Origin: Sphingomonadales bacterium UBA2369
GTDB taxonomy: Bacteria; Pseudomonadota; Alphaproteobacteria; Sphingomonadales; Sphingomonadaceae
DNA length: 64,000 nucleotides
Direction of reading: 5' to 3'
Assembly (NCBI GenBank): GCA_002344055.1
Contig: DDTH01000013.1
Location: forward strand, 166,886 to 230,885
The position numbers were made by a program, and so were the translations under genes. Below are positions 10,222 to 18,879 of the stretch, one piece after another; positions within the stretch are counted from its first letter, which is position 1; every line of letters starts with the position of its first letter. The notes below the pieces were generated by a model. That model made no database searches and was not told the origin of the DNA. It worked only from the letters and a program-made list of their open reading frames with translations.

Positions 10222-10515
10222 TCAGACGGTTAGGGCGGCCAGCGCAAAGCCCAGGGCGCGCGGTTCTGGGCCGAAAATGACGGCGACGCCGTCCTTGCCG
10301 GTCGAAACCACCTCGGCGCGGATCGCACCGGCATGGGGGTGGCGCAGGGTTATCATGCTGCCGGGTTCCGGACGGGCATTGGTCTCCAGGAAGGCGCCGC
10401 GTGCGGAGACGGTGCGAATGCCGGCGGGTGCGGGACTGTCGGCCTCCAGAATGCACATGTGGCGCGGGCGCTCCATGCGCGCGGATGACAGCTGATGCCT
10501 TACGTCCTGAGCCAC
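10222..10515 (-). CDS. PilZ-domain-like protein
   Basis: 97 residues resembling a PilZ domain, which in other proteins binds cyclic di-GMP: an Arg-containing N-terminal part, a SARGAFLET strand where PilZ has its D/NxSxxG motif, and a hydrophobic C-terminal beta pair (IRAEVVSTGKDGVAVIFG). The D/N of the DxSxxG motif seems replaced (VSARGAF), so binding is uncertain. GTG 10515 is chosen because GGGGGCG precedes it and the earlier TTG lies in a terminator U-run. Convergent with serB, 2 bases apart. Confidence 0.65.
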   Translation of the reverse strand: MAQDVRHQLSSARMERPRHMCILEADSPAPAGIRTVSARGAFLETNARPEPGSMITLRHPHAGAIRAEVVSTGKDGVAVIFGPEPRALGFALAALTV

Positions 10516-10536
10516 GTCGCGCCCCCGCGAAAACAA

Positions 10537-10572
10537 ATCGACCGGCGGGCACCTTAGCGTCCGCCGGTCGAT
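10537..10572 (-). terminator. Rho-independent terminator after the Sel1/SPOR gene
   Basis: A perfect 12-bp inverted repeat (ATCGACCGGCGG / CCGCCGGTCGAT) with a 12-base loop, 29 bases after the stop at 10602. Read leftward it is followed by TTTGTTTT, the U-rich tract of an intrinsic terminator. Confidence 0.8.
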
Positions 10573-10601
10573 AAAGGGTTAAGCGCGGGGAGCGCGTGCG
10601 A

Positions 10602-11654
10602 TCAGTTGACCGGGATGCAATCCCCGCCCGCCGCGCGGACGCTCGAGCAGACGCGGTTGGCGGCGTCGCGGCTGGCGAAGGCACCGGCGCGCACGCGCAC
10701 GACATTGCCGGCGCGCGGGAACGCGACGCTGAGACTCGAAAGGGCGCTGACGCGGCTGCGGAGCTGTGCCCATTGCCGGCGGGCATTCGCCTCATTGCTG
10801 AAGGCGCCGAGCTGGACGCGCCAGCTGCCGCCGGTCGCGGCGGGACGCGACGCGGGCGTCGCGGGGCGCGGACGGGGCCGTTCGGCGGTCTGCACCGGGC
10901 GCGGGCGCGGTTCCACGCGCGGTGGACGCGGCTGCGCGGCCGGGCGGCCATCTTCCGGCGGATGTTCGTAGCTGACACCGGGTCCGCCCTGGCGCGGCGG
11001 CGTGTGCTGGACCGGCGGCCGCGATGGCGGCGCGGCGCGGTCGGGATCGATCTCCGCCATCCGCGTCGGGGCGTTCGGCGCGGGCACATTCATCTCCGCG
11101 GCGAGTTGCTCGCCGCGGCGGCGATCCTCGGGCGTGAGCTGTTGTTCCATTGCCGCCAGTTGTGACTGCGCCTGCGGGAAACCCTGCGCGGCGGCTGCGC
11201 GCATCAGGCCGTAGGCGCGCGGCAGGTCGCGGCGGACAACGTCGCCGTTGAAGAGTGCGGTGCCGAAGACATATTGCGCGCGCGGATCGCCGCGGCCTGC
11301 GGCGGCCTGCAGCCAGGGCATTGCCTCGCGCGCTCGGCCGTTCTGGAAAAGGAGCAGCCCGAGGCTGGCACCTGCCTGTTCGTGGCGCTGGCGCGCGGCG
11401 CGCTCGAACCATTGTTCGGCCAGGTTGAGGTTTTGCGCGACACCGCGGCCGAGCCGGTAGGCCTGTGCCAGATTGAACTGCGCGTCGGCATTCCCCGCGT
11501 CGGCGAGCGGACGCCATTGCTGGACGGCGGCATTATAATCGCCGGCCTGCCAGGCGGCGATGCCGGACTGGACGTCCTGCGCTGCGGCCGGCGCCGCGAA
11601 AGCTACGAGCGCCGCGGCGCACAGCCAAAGCTTGCGAGGTTGAATGATCGGCAC
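10602..11654 (-). CDS. Sel1-like repeat and SPOR domain protein
   Basis: Probably an exported peptidoglycan-binding protein. 350 residues: a signal peptide (CAAALVAFAAPAAAQ), Sel1/TPR repeats (about residues 25-185, e.g. ADAQFNLAQAYRLGRGV and DPRAQYVFGTALFNGD), a Pro/Arg-rich linker (about 200-275) and a C-terminal SPOR domain (about 277-350; WRVQLGAFSNEANARRQW and VRVRAGAFASRDAANRVC). SPOR domains bind denuded septal glycan. GTG 11654 is chosen over TTG 11678 because GGGAGGG sits 6 bases upstream. The 197 bases up to the divergent parA gene should hold both promoters. Confidence 0.86.
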   Translation of the reverse strand: MPIIQPRKLWLCAAALVAFAAPAAAQDVQSGIAAWQAGDYNAAVQQWRPLADAGNADAQFNLAQAYRLGRGVAQNLNLAEQWFERAARQRHEQAGASLGLLLFQNGRAREAMPWLQAAAGRGDPRAQYVFGTALFNGDVVRRDLPRAYGLMRAAAAQGFPQAQSQLAAMEQQLTPEDRRRGEQLAAEMNVPAPNAPTRMAEIDPDRAAPPSRPPVQHTPPRQGGPGVSYEHPPEDGRPAAQPRPPRVEPRPRPVQTAERPRPRPATPASRPAATGGSWRVQLGAFSNEANARRQWAQLRSRVSALSSLSVAFPRAGNVVRVRAGAFASRDAANRVCSSVRAAGGDCIPVN

Positions 11655-11851
11655 GAAACGCCCTCCCGACGAAATCAATGCGTAACGATTTATGCGGCAA
11701 TGGTTAACGCGGTCTTAGCATAGATTGCCCGCTTCCGCAGCGGGGCCGGGCTACGTCAATCATTTCGCATGATTTCTTGGCCCGGGGTTAACCGGATTTT
11801 AGGGCAGGACCGCCAAATCCCTTAGCAGAACACACGCTGCCGAGGGACTTT

Positions 11852-12571
11852 ATGCGCGTTCTGGCACTATCATCGCAGAAGGGCGGATCGGGGAAAACGA
11901 CCCTGTCCGGCCATCTCGCCGTCCAGGCGGAGCGCGCCGGTTGCGGCCCCGTCTGCCTGATCGATATCGACCCGCAAGGCTCGCTCGCCGACTGGTGGAA
12001 CGAGCGCGAGGACGAAGCACCCGCTTTCGCCCAGACCACGGTCGCGCGTCTCGCGGCGGATCTGGAGGTGCTGCGTCAGCAGGGCTTCAAGCTTGCCGTG
12101 ATCGATACGCCGCCGGCCATCACCATGGCGATCCAGAGCGTGATCCAGGTGGCCGAACTCGTCGTCATCCCGACCCGCCCCAGCCCGCACGATCTGCGCG
12201 CCGTCGGCGCCACCGTCGATATTTGCGAGCGCGCGGGCAAGCCTTTGCTGTTCGTCGTCAACGGCGCGACGCCCAAGGCGAAGATCACTTACGAGGCCGC
12301 CGTGGCGCTGTCGCAGCATGGCACGGTCGCGCCGGTCACGCTCCATCACCGCACCGATTTCGCCGCGTCGATGATCGACGGGCGGACGGTCATGGAAATC
12401 GATCCGAACTGCAAATCGGCCAAGGAGGTCGAGGAGCTGTGGACTTACATTAACGACCGGCTCGAGCGGAATTTCCGCCGCACCGTCTTTTCCGCGCCAA
12501 GCGGCCTCGCCGCCGCGGCTTCCCAGCGTCCCGCCGCCGGTGGCTTCGGCCGCCGCGTGGTCGGCCAGTGA
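11852..12571 (+). CDS. ParA/MinD-family ATPase
   Basis: Deviant Walker A ATPase of the ParA family, probably positioning a cellular cargo. 239 residues; SQKGGSGKTTLSGHLA (deviant Walker A with the signature Lys) at residue 8, DIDPQGSLADWW (A') and AVIDTPPAI (Walker B). The last 25 residues are Ala/Gly rich. No parB or parS-like cluster is adjacent; it is followed by a ribbon-helix-helix-like protein and a SPOR protein, so a role in envelope or division positioning is as likely as DNA partition. First gene of a rightward three-gene operon. Confidence 0.85.
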   Translation: MRVLALSSQKGGSGKTTLSGHLAVQAERAGCGPVCLIDIDPQGSLADWWNEREDEAPAFAQTTVARLAADLEVLRQQGFKLAVIDTPPAITMAIQSVIQVAELVVIPTRPSPHDLRAVGATVDICERAGKPLLFVVNGATPKAKITYEAAVALSQHGTVAPVTLHHRTDFAASMIDGRTVMEIDPNCKSAKEVEELWTYINDRLERNFRRTVFSAPSGLAAAASQRPAAGGFGRRVVGQ

Positions 12572-12582
12572 GGGAGGCGATG

Positions 12583-13152
12583 ATGAACGAAGCCCGCCCC
12601 TTCGCCTCGCTGTCCGGCAGCCTGCTCGCCCGCAAGGGCGGCGCCAAGCCCGCCATGCGCCCGCGCCCCTTGTCGACGGAATCGATGCTCGACGATCTCG
12701 GCTGGGACGACATGGGCGACGCTTTCGACGCGCCGGCCCAGCATGTGCCCAGCTCGATTTCGGCACTGACGCCGGCACCCAAGGCGTCGCGCGAGGATGT
12801 CACGCCGGTTCACGTGCAACAGCGCAGTCTGGCCGATCATTTCGAGCCGGAAGATCCGGCCGAAGTGGAAGCTGAGGCCGAAGTCGAAGAGGCGCCCCAG
12901 CCGGTCGTCGTGAAGGCGCAGGCTCCGGCGAAGGTCCGCCGCGCCGCCGCGCCCGTCGCGGCCGGCAAGAAGGCCGCCTTCACCTTGCGGCTCGATGCCG
13001 AGCGCCATCTGCGCCTGCGTCTCGCCAATGCCCTGACCGGCAAGTCGTCGCAGCAATTGGTCACGGCGGCGCTCGACGCATTTCTCGAATCGCTTCCCGA
13101 AGTCGGCACCCTGGCGCGGCAAGTTCCCGCGCGGGCCGGATCGGGCGACTGA
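12583..13152 (+). CDS. ParA-associated protein with RHH-like C-terminus
   Basis: About 190 residues with an acidic, low-complexity middle (EVEAEAEVEEA) and a basic C-terminal domain (AAFTLRLDAERHLRLRLA ... SQQLVTAALDAFLESLP) that looks like a ribbon-helix-helix DNA-binding fold. The start at 12583 gives GGGAGG a spacing of 5; ATG 12580 is also possible. It follows the ParA gene by 11 bases. By analogy with other ParA operons it may be the DNA- or partner-binding factor, but no family was recognised with certainty. Confidence 0.6.
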   Translation: MNEARPFASLSGSLLARKGGAKPAMRPRPLSTESMLDDLGWDDMGDAFDAPAQHVPSSISALTPAPKASREDVTPVHVQQRSLADHFEPEDPAEVEAEAEVEEAPQPVVVKAQAPAKVRRAAAPVAAGKKAAFTLRLDAERHLRLRLANALTGKSSQQLVTAALDAFLESLPEVGTLARQVPARAGSGD

Positions 13153-13171
13153 ACGGATTGGAGTGGGGACG

Positions 13172-14716
13172 ATGAACGGGATTGCCTGGAAATTCGCCGC
13201 GTCCGGCCTTGTGCTTGGTGCCGCCAGCCTCACCGGCTTTGTGGACGGCATGGGCGTCGCCCCAGCCGCGGCGCAGTCGCAACGCGCCGGCAATGATGAG
13301 GCTGGGCGCCTGCACGAACGCGCCGCGCGCGCGGTCGCCGACGGGTTGCTGACCGAAGCGGTGGGCTACTTGGAGCAGGCCGTGGCGCTCGCGCCGCGCG
13401 ATGCCGGCTACCGCCTCCTGCTCGCCGACACCTATATGAAGAGCGGCCGCTTTCAGTCAGCCGAGACCACGTATCGCGACGTGACGGAGATCGATCCGAG
13501 CCAGAGCCGGGCGGGGGTCGCCCTGGCGCTGATGCAGGTCGCCAATGGTCGCGCCGAAGCGGCGATGGCGCAGCTCGAGCGGATCGAGCGCGATGCTCCC
13601 GCCGCCGACGTCGGACTGGCCTATGCCTTGGCCGGAGCGCCGCAGCGGGCAATCGAATTGCTCGAGCCGGCGGCTCGCGCCCTTGGCGCCACACCGCGCG
13701 TCCGCCAGAATCTCGCCCTCGCTTATGCCCTTGGCGGCGATTGGCAGCGGGCCCGCACGGTCGCCGCGCAGGACGTGGCGCCGGACGAACTCAGTGGCCG
13801 CATGGCGCAATGGGCGAGCTTCAGCCACCGGGCCGGCAGCGCCGAACCGGTGCAGGCCTTGCTGGGCGTGAATGCGGTCGCCGACAGCGGCCAGCCGGTG
13901 CGAATTGCGCTGAATGTTCCGGCGGACGGTGAAACCCGTTCGGTGGCGTTCGCGGCCGCCGAGCCGGTTCAGGTTCAGCCGGCTTACGAGCCGGTGACGG
14001 TGCGTACAGCGTCGGTCGATATTTCCGCGCCGGTGCAGAATGCCGAGGTCATTCCGATGCCGACCGACGCGCCGGTCGCGTCCGCGCCGGTCGTGTTCGC
14101 CCAGGCCGAGCCCGTTGGCGAAGCGATTGCTGTGGCGGCTCCGGCCCCGGTCACGGTGGAATCCGCCCCGGTCCCGGTCGATTATGCCAGCGCCGAAGCG
14201 TCCGATTGGGGTGTCGACGAGCAGGGCAGTGTTGCCCTCCCGAGCCAGGAACCGGAGGAAGTCCAGGTTCCGGTTCGTGTCCGCTATGCTGCCGCAGCCG
14301 AAGATCTGGTGCGCGGTGACGCCACCGTCATGCGCGTTGCCAACCGCACTGCCAGTGTCGCGGCTCCGGCTGCGGTGCGCGCCTTCGCTGCGGGCCGTCT
14401 GCCCGGCAAGCGCGCTTCTGGCGGTGAATTCGTGGTGCAGATCGGTTCGTTCAGCTCGTCCGAAAATGCCGACCGCGCCTGGCAGCATTATCAGGAAAGC
14501 TACGGCCTGAACGCCGAGCGCCCCGTCACGATGACGATCGATCATAATGGCCGCCTGATGCACCGGGTCGCCGTGTCCGGCTTCGAGAAGCGCGCCGATG
14601 CGACTCAGGCCTGCCGCGCGATCAAGGCGCGCGGCGGTCAGTGCTTCGTCCGCAACAATGCGGGCGATGCCTCGATCAACTGGGCCGCGCGCTACGCGGG
14701 CGAAGACCGGGCCTGA
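13172..14716 (+). CDS. TPR and SPOR domain protein
   Basis: 514 residues, probably periplasmic. The N-terminal hydrophobic segment (LVLGAASLTGFVDGMGVAPAAAQ) is a signal peptide or anchor. TPR repeats span about residues 40-200 (e.g. HERAARAVADGLLTEAVGYL, LADTYMKSGRFQSAE). A long Val/Ala/Pro linker (about 235-395) leads to a C-terminal SPOR domain (VVQIGSFSSSENADRAW to QACRAIKARGGQCFVRNN). The start at ATG 13172 has GAGTGGGGACG before it. Last gene of the parA operon, ended by a strong terminator. Confidence 0.85.
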   Translation: MNGIAWKFAASGLVLGAASLTGFVDGMGVAPAAAQSQRAGNDEAGRLHERAARAVADGLLTEAVGYLEQAVALAPRDAGYRLLLADTYMKSGRFQSAETTYRDVTEIDPSQSRAGVALALMQVANGRAEAAMAQLERIERDAPAADVGLAYALAGAPQRAIELLEPAARALGATPRVRQNLALAYALGGDWQRARTVAAQDVAPDELSGRMAQWASFSHRAGSAEPVQALLGVNAVADSGQPVRIALNVPADGETRSVAFAAAEPVQVQPAYEPVTVRTASVDISAPVQNAEVIPMPTDAPVASAPVVFAQAEPVGEAIAVAAPAPVTVESAPVPVDYASAEASDWGVDEQGSVALPSQEPEEVQVPVRVRYAAAAEDLVRGDATVMRVANRTASVAAPAAVRAFAAGRLPGKRASGGEFVVQIGSFSSSENADRAWQHYQESYGLNAERPVTMTIDHNGRLMHRVAVSGFEKRADATQACRAIKARGGQCFVRNNAGDASINWAARYAGEDRA

Positions 14717-14739
14717 ACTCTTTCAACGAACCCCTTGAC

Positions 14740-14777
14740 GGGCGGTCGGCGAGCCAAACGCCGGCCGCCCTTTTTTT
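14740..14777 (+). terminator. Rho-independent terminator of the parA-SPOR operon
   Basis: 12-bp stem GGGCGGTCGGCG / CGCCGGCCGCCC (one G-T pair), 7-base loop, then seven T residues, 23 bases after the stop of the SPOR gene. Confidence 0.93.
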
Positions 14778-14778
14778 G

Positions 14779-14845
14779 GTCGCGCGCCGCCGGCCAACCC
14801 GCGCGAGGTTGCCTGTTGTCGCGCGCCGCCGGCCAACCCGCGCGA
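14779..14845. repeat. Two 28-bp direct repeats
   Basis: Two identical 28-bp units starting GTCGCGCGCCGCCGGCC, at 14779-14806 and 14818-14845, separated by 11 bases (39-bp period). They fill the gap between the operon terminator and the pyrB stop, and each unit can pair internally. Function unknown. Confidence 0.85.
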
Positions 14846-14848
14846 CGG

Positions 14849-15769
14849 TCAGCCGCGGCGGGCGCGCGTCAGCAGATCTAGGCAAGCCATGCGGATCGCG
14901 ACGCCATTGGCGACCTGATCCAGGATCGCCGAACGGGCCGAATCGTCGGCAAGGCCGCTGTCTATCTCGATGCCGCGATTCATCGGGCCGGGATGCATTA
15001 CCAGCGCATCCGGCGCGGCGCGGGCCAGGCGCGCCGGGGTGAGGCCGTAGGCTCCATAATAATCGCCGAGCAGGCCGGTCAGCGCATCGTCCATCCGCTC
15101 GCGCTGGTAGCGCAGCATCATCACGACATCCGCGCCCTCAATTCCCTCGTCGAACGAGGCGAATGTGGCGAGACCGCCGCTATCGTCCGGCATCAGATTG
15201 CGCGGGCCGACCAGCCGCACTTCGGCGCCGAGCCGGGGCAAGAGACGGCGGTTTGAGCTGGCGACGCGGCTGTGGCGGATGTCGCCGCAGATCGCGACCT
15301 TCAGCCCCGCGATCCGCCCCTTGCGGCGGCGGATGGTGAGGGCGTCGAGCAAAGCCTGGGTCGGATGCTCGTTCGCGCCATCGCCGCCATTGATCACCGC
15401 GCAGCCGACGACGTCCGCCACTGCCGCGGCCGCACCCGCCGTGGCGTGCCGCATGACGAGCAAATCCGCCCCCATCGCGTCGATCGTGCGGGCGGTGTCG
15501 AGCAGGGTCTCGCCCTTGCTCACGCTCGACTGGCCGACCGGGACGGTCGAGACCTGCGCGCCGAGCCTGCGCCCAGCAATTTCGAACGAGAGCAGGGTAC
15601 GGGTCGAATTCTCGAAGAAAAGATTCACCTGCGTCAGCCCGCGCAGCCGTTCGTCCTGCCGCCGGGCGTTCCGGTTGAATTCGGCCCAGCCATCCGCTTC
15701 ATCGAGAATCAGCGCGATATCGGCATCGGCGAGTTGATCGACGCTGAGTAGATGGCGGTGCGGGAACAT
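14849..15769 (-). CDS. pyrB: Aspartate carbamoyltransferase catalytic subunit
   Basis: Condenses carbamoyl phosphate with aspartate in the first committed step of pyrimidine synthesis. 306 residues. The carbamoyl-phosphate loop FENSTRTLLSFE (about residues 51-62), the SSVSKGETLLDT loop, the EHPTQALLDALT motif and the C-terminal MHPGPMNRGIEI are all in place. No pyrC or regulatory subunit is visible; the next gene leftward is convergent. ATG 15769 is the natural start. Confidence 0.96.
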   Translation of the reverse strand: MFPHRHLLSVDQLADADIALILDEADGWAEFNRNARRQDERLRGLTQVNLFFENSTRTLLSFEIAGRRLGAQVSTVPVGQSSVSKGETLLDTARTIDAMGADLLVMRHATAGAAAAVADVVGCAVINGGDGANEHPTQALLDALTIRRRKGRIAGLKVAICGDIRHSRVASSNRRLLPRLGAEVRLVGPRNLMPDDSGGLATFASFDEGIEGADVVMMLRYQRERMDDALTGLLGDYYGAYGLTPARLARAAPDALVMHPGPMNRGIEIDSGLADDSARSAILDQVANGVAIRMACLDLLTRARRG

Positions 15770-15863
15770 CGCCGTGCCGATTATCCACCCGCCGCCGCGC
15801 GCACAAGCGGGCGCCGCCTTGACCTTGGCCGGGCGAGCACCCTATGTGCGCGCACCCTTTCAT

Positions 15864-15941
15864 GGCGACCGTAGCTCAGTTGGTTAGAGCATCGGTTTGT
15901 GGTACCGAGGGTCGCGGGTTCAAGTCCCGTCGGTCGCCCCA
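15864..15941 (+). tRNA. tRNA-His (GTG)
   Basis: Full cloverleaf with the 7-base anticodon loop TTGTGGT (anticodon GTG), T-arm GTTCAAGTC and encoded CCA. The extra 5' G at 15864 opposite the discriminator C is the G-1 hallmark of tRNA-His. A promoter-like gap of about 90 bases separates it from pyrB. Confidence 0.97.
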
Positions 15942-15966
15942 GAATACAAAGACTTAGGATAGGATC

Positions 15967-17013
15967 ATGTCGCTCTGGGAGCTGCCCGATTTCGACGGGC
16001 ACGAGGCCGTGCATTTCGTCTGCGATCGTGACAGCGGCCTTCGAGCGATCATCGGCATCCATTCCACGCATCGCGGCCCGGCCGGCGGCGGCACGCGCTT
16101 CTGGCATTATGTCGATCCCGATCAGGCGGTGAACGATGTGCTGCGCCTGTCGCGCGGCATGAGCTACAAGAATGCCATGGCGGGTCTCGCCATGGGCGGC
16201 GGTAAGGCGGTGATTCTCGCCGACGCGGATCGCACCAAGACGCCGGACATGCTGGCGGCGTTCGGCCGCGCGGTCGACCGGCTGGGCGGCCATTATGTCA
16301 CGGCCGAGGATGTCGGCATCAGCGTCGCTGACATGGTCGCAGTGCGCGAGCAGACCCGCCATGTCTCCGGCCTCCCCGTGGCGGAAGGTGCGGTCGGCGG
16401 CGATCCGGGGCCGCACACCAGCCTCGGCGTCTATCTCGGCGTCCGCGCCGCGGCGAAAAGGGCGCTGGGCAAGGACAGTCTGGCCGGTCTGCATCTCGCC
16501 ATTCAGGGCGCGGGCAGCGTGGCGTCCGGGCTGGCCCGCCTGGCCGCGAAAGACGGGGCGCGGATCAGCGTGGCGGATATCGACGCGGGCCGCGTCGAGA
16601 GGCTGGCGAACGAGGTCGGCGCAACGGTCGTGGCGGCGGACGACATCATGACGTTGCCGGCGGACATCTTCAGCCCGAACGCGCTCGGCGCGGTCCTTTC
16701 CGAGCAGAGCATCGCCGCCTTGCAGGTACCGGTGGTCGCGGGCGGCGCGAACAATCAGCTTGCGCGGCCGGAGGATGGCGACCGTCTGCAGGCGCGGGGC
16801 ATCCTATATGCGCCGGATTACGTGATCAATGCGGGCGGCATCATCAACGTCGCCACCGAATATCTGGCCGATGGCGACCAGGCCGAAGTGCGCCGCAAGA
16901 TAGAGCAGATCCCGGTCCGGCTCGAGGAAATCTGGGCCGAAAGCGCGGCGTCGGGCCAGAATCCGGCGGCGGTGGCCGACCTGATGGCGCAAAGGCTGAT
17001 CGGCCGCGCCTAA
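15967..17013 (+). CDS. Leu/Phe/Val/Glu dehydrogenase family protein
   Basis: NAD-dependent oxidative deamination of a branched-chain or aromatic amino acid. 348 residues. The N-terminal domain carries GPAGGGTRFW and the catalytic-Lys stretch MGGGKAVILAD (about residues 76-86); the Rossmann domain has QGAGSVASGLARLA (about 180-193) and the C-terminal part has APDYVINAGGIINVATEY. The layout fits leucine dehydrogenase best, but substrate choice within the family is not readable. It follows tRNA-His by 25 bases. Confidence 0.88.
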   Translation: MSLWELPDFDGHEAVHFVCDRDSGLRAIIGIHSTHRGPAGGGTRFWHYVDPDQAVNDVLRLSRGMSYKNAMAGLAMGGGKAVILADADRTKTPDMLAAFGRAVDRLGGHYVTAEDVGISVADMVAVREQTRHVSGLPVAEGAVGGDPGPHTSLGVYLGVRAAAKRALGKDSLAGLHLAIQGAGSVASGLARLAAKDGARISVADIDAGRVERLANEVGATVVAADDIMTLPADIFSPNALGAVLSEQSIAALQVPVVAGGANNQLARPEDGDRLQARGILYAPDYVINAGGIINVATEYLADGDQAEVRRKIEQIPVRLEEIWAESAASGQNPAAVADLMAQRLIGRA

Positions 17014-17936
17014 ACCTCCTCGGTCGAGGAAATCGGACCGACTTCCTCCTTCTTCCGCTTCGGCAGTGTCGAAAGCACGCTCACGATGATCAGCCCGGCG
17101 CCGAGCCAGGTGGTGAGCGCCGGGTGCATGTCGAACAGCAGCCAGCCGAAGGCGACGGCGTAGACGAGCTGCAGATAGTCGATCGGCGCCAGCGTGGCGA
17201 TCGGCGCGAATCGCAGGGAGGAGGTGAGGGCGATCTGCCCGATACCGCCACTCAGTCCTATGCCGATCAAAACCAGAGTCGTGAGCAGATCATGCGCCTG
17301 CCCGAACCAGGGCAGCATCGCGCCGGTGACGGCGGTGACCAGCAAGGTGAACCACAGCACAGTCGTTTGCGTGCTCTCGGTCCGCGAGATCGAGCGCAAG
17401 GTGACGTTGACCAGCGAGACGCCGAAGGCCGCGCCCAGCGCCACGATCGTGCCGAGCAACGGCAATTCGCCGCCCGGCTGCGCGACGATGATCACGCCGG
17501 TGAAGCCGATCGCCACCGCCAGCCACTGCCGCCCTCCGACGCGCTCGCCGAGCAAAGGCGCCGACAAAGCGAGGGCGAACAAGGGCGCGGCGAAGGAGAT
17601 GGTCGTCGCCTCCGCCAGCGGCAGCAGCGCGATGGCGGAAAAGGCCAGGGACATGGAGACGATGCCGATCAGCCCGCGCGCCGCATGTGCGCCGGGGCGG
17701 GACGTGCGCCACGCCCCCCAGTTTCGCTGCCAGGCGATCCAGACCAGCAAGGGCGGCAAGCCGAGCGCCGAGCGGTAGAACATCACCTCCGGCGTCGATG
17801 CCTCGGCTTCGAAGGCGAGCTTGATCAGGGCCGCCATGATCGAGAAGCAACTAATCGCCGCCAGCCGCATGACGATACCGCGCATGCGGTCGTGGCGCAG
17901 CGGCGGCAGATCGGCGGCGGGGCGGGGGAGACGCAT
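17010..17936 (-). CDS. EamA/DMT-family transporter
   Basis: 308 residues, about ten predicted transmembrane helices in two EamA repeats (about residues 22-150 and 160-290), the drug/metabolite exporter fold. Features include an early MRLAAISCFSIMAALIKLAF helix and an APIDYLQLVYAVAFGWLLF C-terminal repeat. The tail ends KRKKEEVG. The substrate is unknown. It converges on the dehydrogenase with a 4-base overlap and is divergent from ccmC. Confidence 0.85.
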   Translation of the reverse strand: MRLPRPAADLPPLRHDRMRGIVMRLAAISCFSIMAALIKLAFEAEASTPEVMFYRSALGLPPLLVWIAWQRNWGAWRTSRPGAHAARGLIGIVSMSLAFSAIALLPLAEATTISFAAPLFALALSAPLLGERVGGRQWLAVAIGFTGVIIVAQPGGELPLLGTIVALGAAFGVSLVNVTLRSISRTESTQTTVLWFTLLVTAVTGAMLPWFGQAHDLLTTLVLIGIGLSGGIGQIALTSSLRFAPIATLAPIDYLQLVYAVAFGWLLFDMHPALTTWLGAGLIIVSVLSTLPKRKKEEVGPISSTEEV

Positions 17937-18008
17937 CGCGAGCGCCCATGCGGCGCGCCGCTTAGGCTTTCAAGCCGTGGATTGTCTCGCTAAGCATGAG
18001 CCTCCGCC

Positions 18009-18734
18009 ATGCACGTCTATCTCGCGAATCCCGCCCGCTTCCTTCGTGTCGCCCGCCGCCTGACACCCTGGCTGTTCTGGCCGGGTCTGGTGCTGGCGTT
18101 CGGCGCGGCCTTTTACGGCCTGCTGCTGGGGCCGGCCGAGCAATATCAGGGCGACGCCGCGCGGATCATCTATCTGCACGTCCCCGCCGCCTGGCTGGGC
18201 GTCGGCGCGTGGATCGGCATCGCGGTGGCGAGCTTCATTCAGTTGGTCTGGCGCCATCCCTTGTCGGCGGTGACCGGACGCGCGCTGGCGCTGCCGGGGG
18301 CGGTGTTCAGCGCCATCTGCCTCGCGACCGGTTCGCTATGGGGCCGGCCCACCTGGGGCACCTATTGGCAGTGGGACGGGCGGATGACGTCCATGCTCGT
18401 CCTGCTCTTCCTCTATTTCGGTTACATGGCGTTGTCCTCGTCCGAGAAAGAGAAAGGCGGGGAGGGGCGGCTGACCGCGATTTTCGGCTTGGCCGGGGCG
18501 ATCAACATCCCGATCATCCGCTATTCGGTCGATTGGTGGGAAAGCCTGCATCAGAAAGCCAGCATCAGCATTTTGCAGGGCCGGTTCGCGATGGACATGG
18601 GCATCGGTGGGCCACTGCTGATCGCCGCCTTCGGCTTCACTCTCCTGTTCGCCGCGATCGTGCTGATGCGGATGCGGGGCGAACTGGCCCGCAACAAGGT
18701 CGAGGCGCGGATGCGCCGGATGGCGACCACATGA
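18009..18734 (+). CDS. ccmC: Heme exporter protein CcmC
   Basis: Delivers heme to the chaperone CcmE on the periplasmic side. 241 residues, six membrane helices. The tryptophan-rich heme motif RPTWGTYWQWDGRMTS lies near residues 117-132, flanked by His residues in YLHVPAAW and near the later SVDWWESLHQ. First gene of the ccmCDEFGH(I) operon; ccmA and ccmB are not here. Unusually short gaps or overlaps link all genes of the cluster. Confidence 0.96.
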   Translation: MHVYLANPARFLRVARRLTPWLFWPGLVLAFGAAFYGLLLGPAEQYQGDAARIIYLHVPAAWLGVGAWIGIAVASFIQLVWRHPLSAVTGRALALPGAVFSAICLATGSLWGRPTWGTYWQWDGRMTSMLVLLFLYFGYMALSSSEKEKGGEGRLTAIFGLAGAINIPIIRYSVDWWESLHQKASISILQGRFAMDMGIGGPLLIAAFGFTLLFAAIVLMRMRGELARNKVEARMRRMATT

Positions 18735-18747
18735 ACGAGTCTTTCAA

Positions 18748-18879
18748 GTGAATCCCTGGCCCTTCATCATCGCCTCCTATGTGGTCGGCGTCGGCGGCAC
18801 CCTGGCGCTCGCAGCCTGGTCGTGGGTATCGATGCGCAAGGCCGAGCGCGCCGCCGAGAAGCTGCGGGAAGGCGAATGA
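18748..18879 (+). CDS. ccmD: Heme exporter protein CcmD
   Basis: 43 residues from GTG 18748: NPWPFIIASYVVGVGGTLAL forms one membrane helix, followed by a charged tail (MRKAERAAEKLREGE), exactly the CcmD plan. CcmD helps release holo-CcmE from CcmABC. The stop overlaps the ccmE ATG by 4 bases. A short hexapeptide frame at 18731 precedes it and is not a gene. Confidence 0.87.
   Translation: MNPWPFIIASYVVGVGGTLALAAWSWVSMRKAERAAEKLREGE

Noticed and set aside
15900..15941. tRNA-His as an attachment site or second att copy
   Set aside because: It shares only the conserved T-arm with tRNA-Met and lies in intact host DNA with no phage genes next to it.
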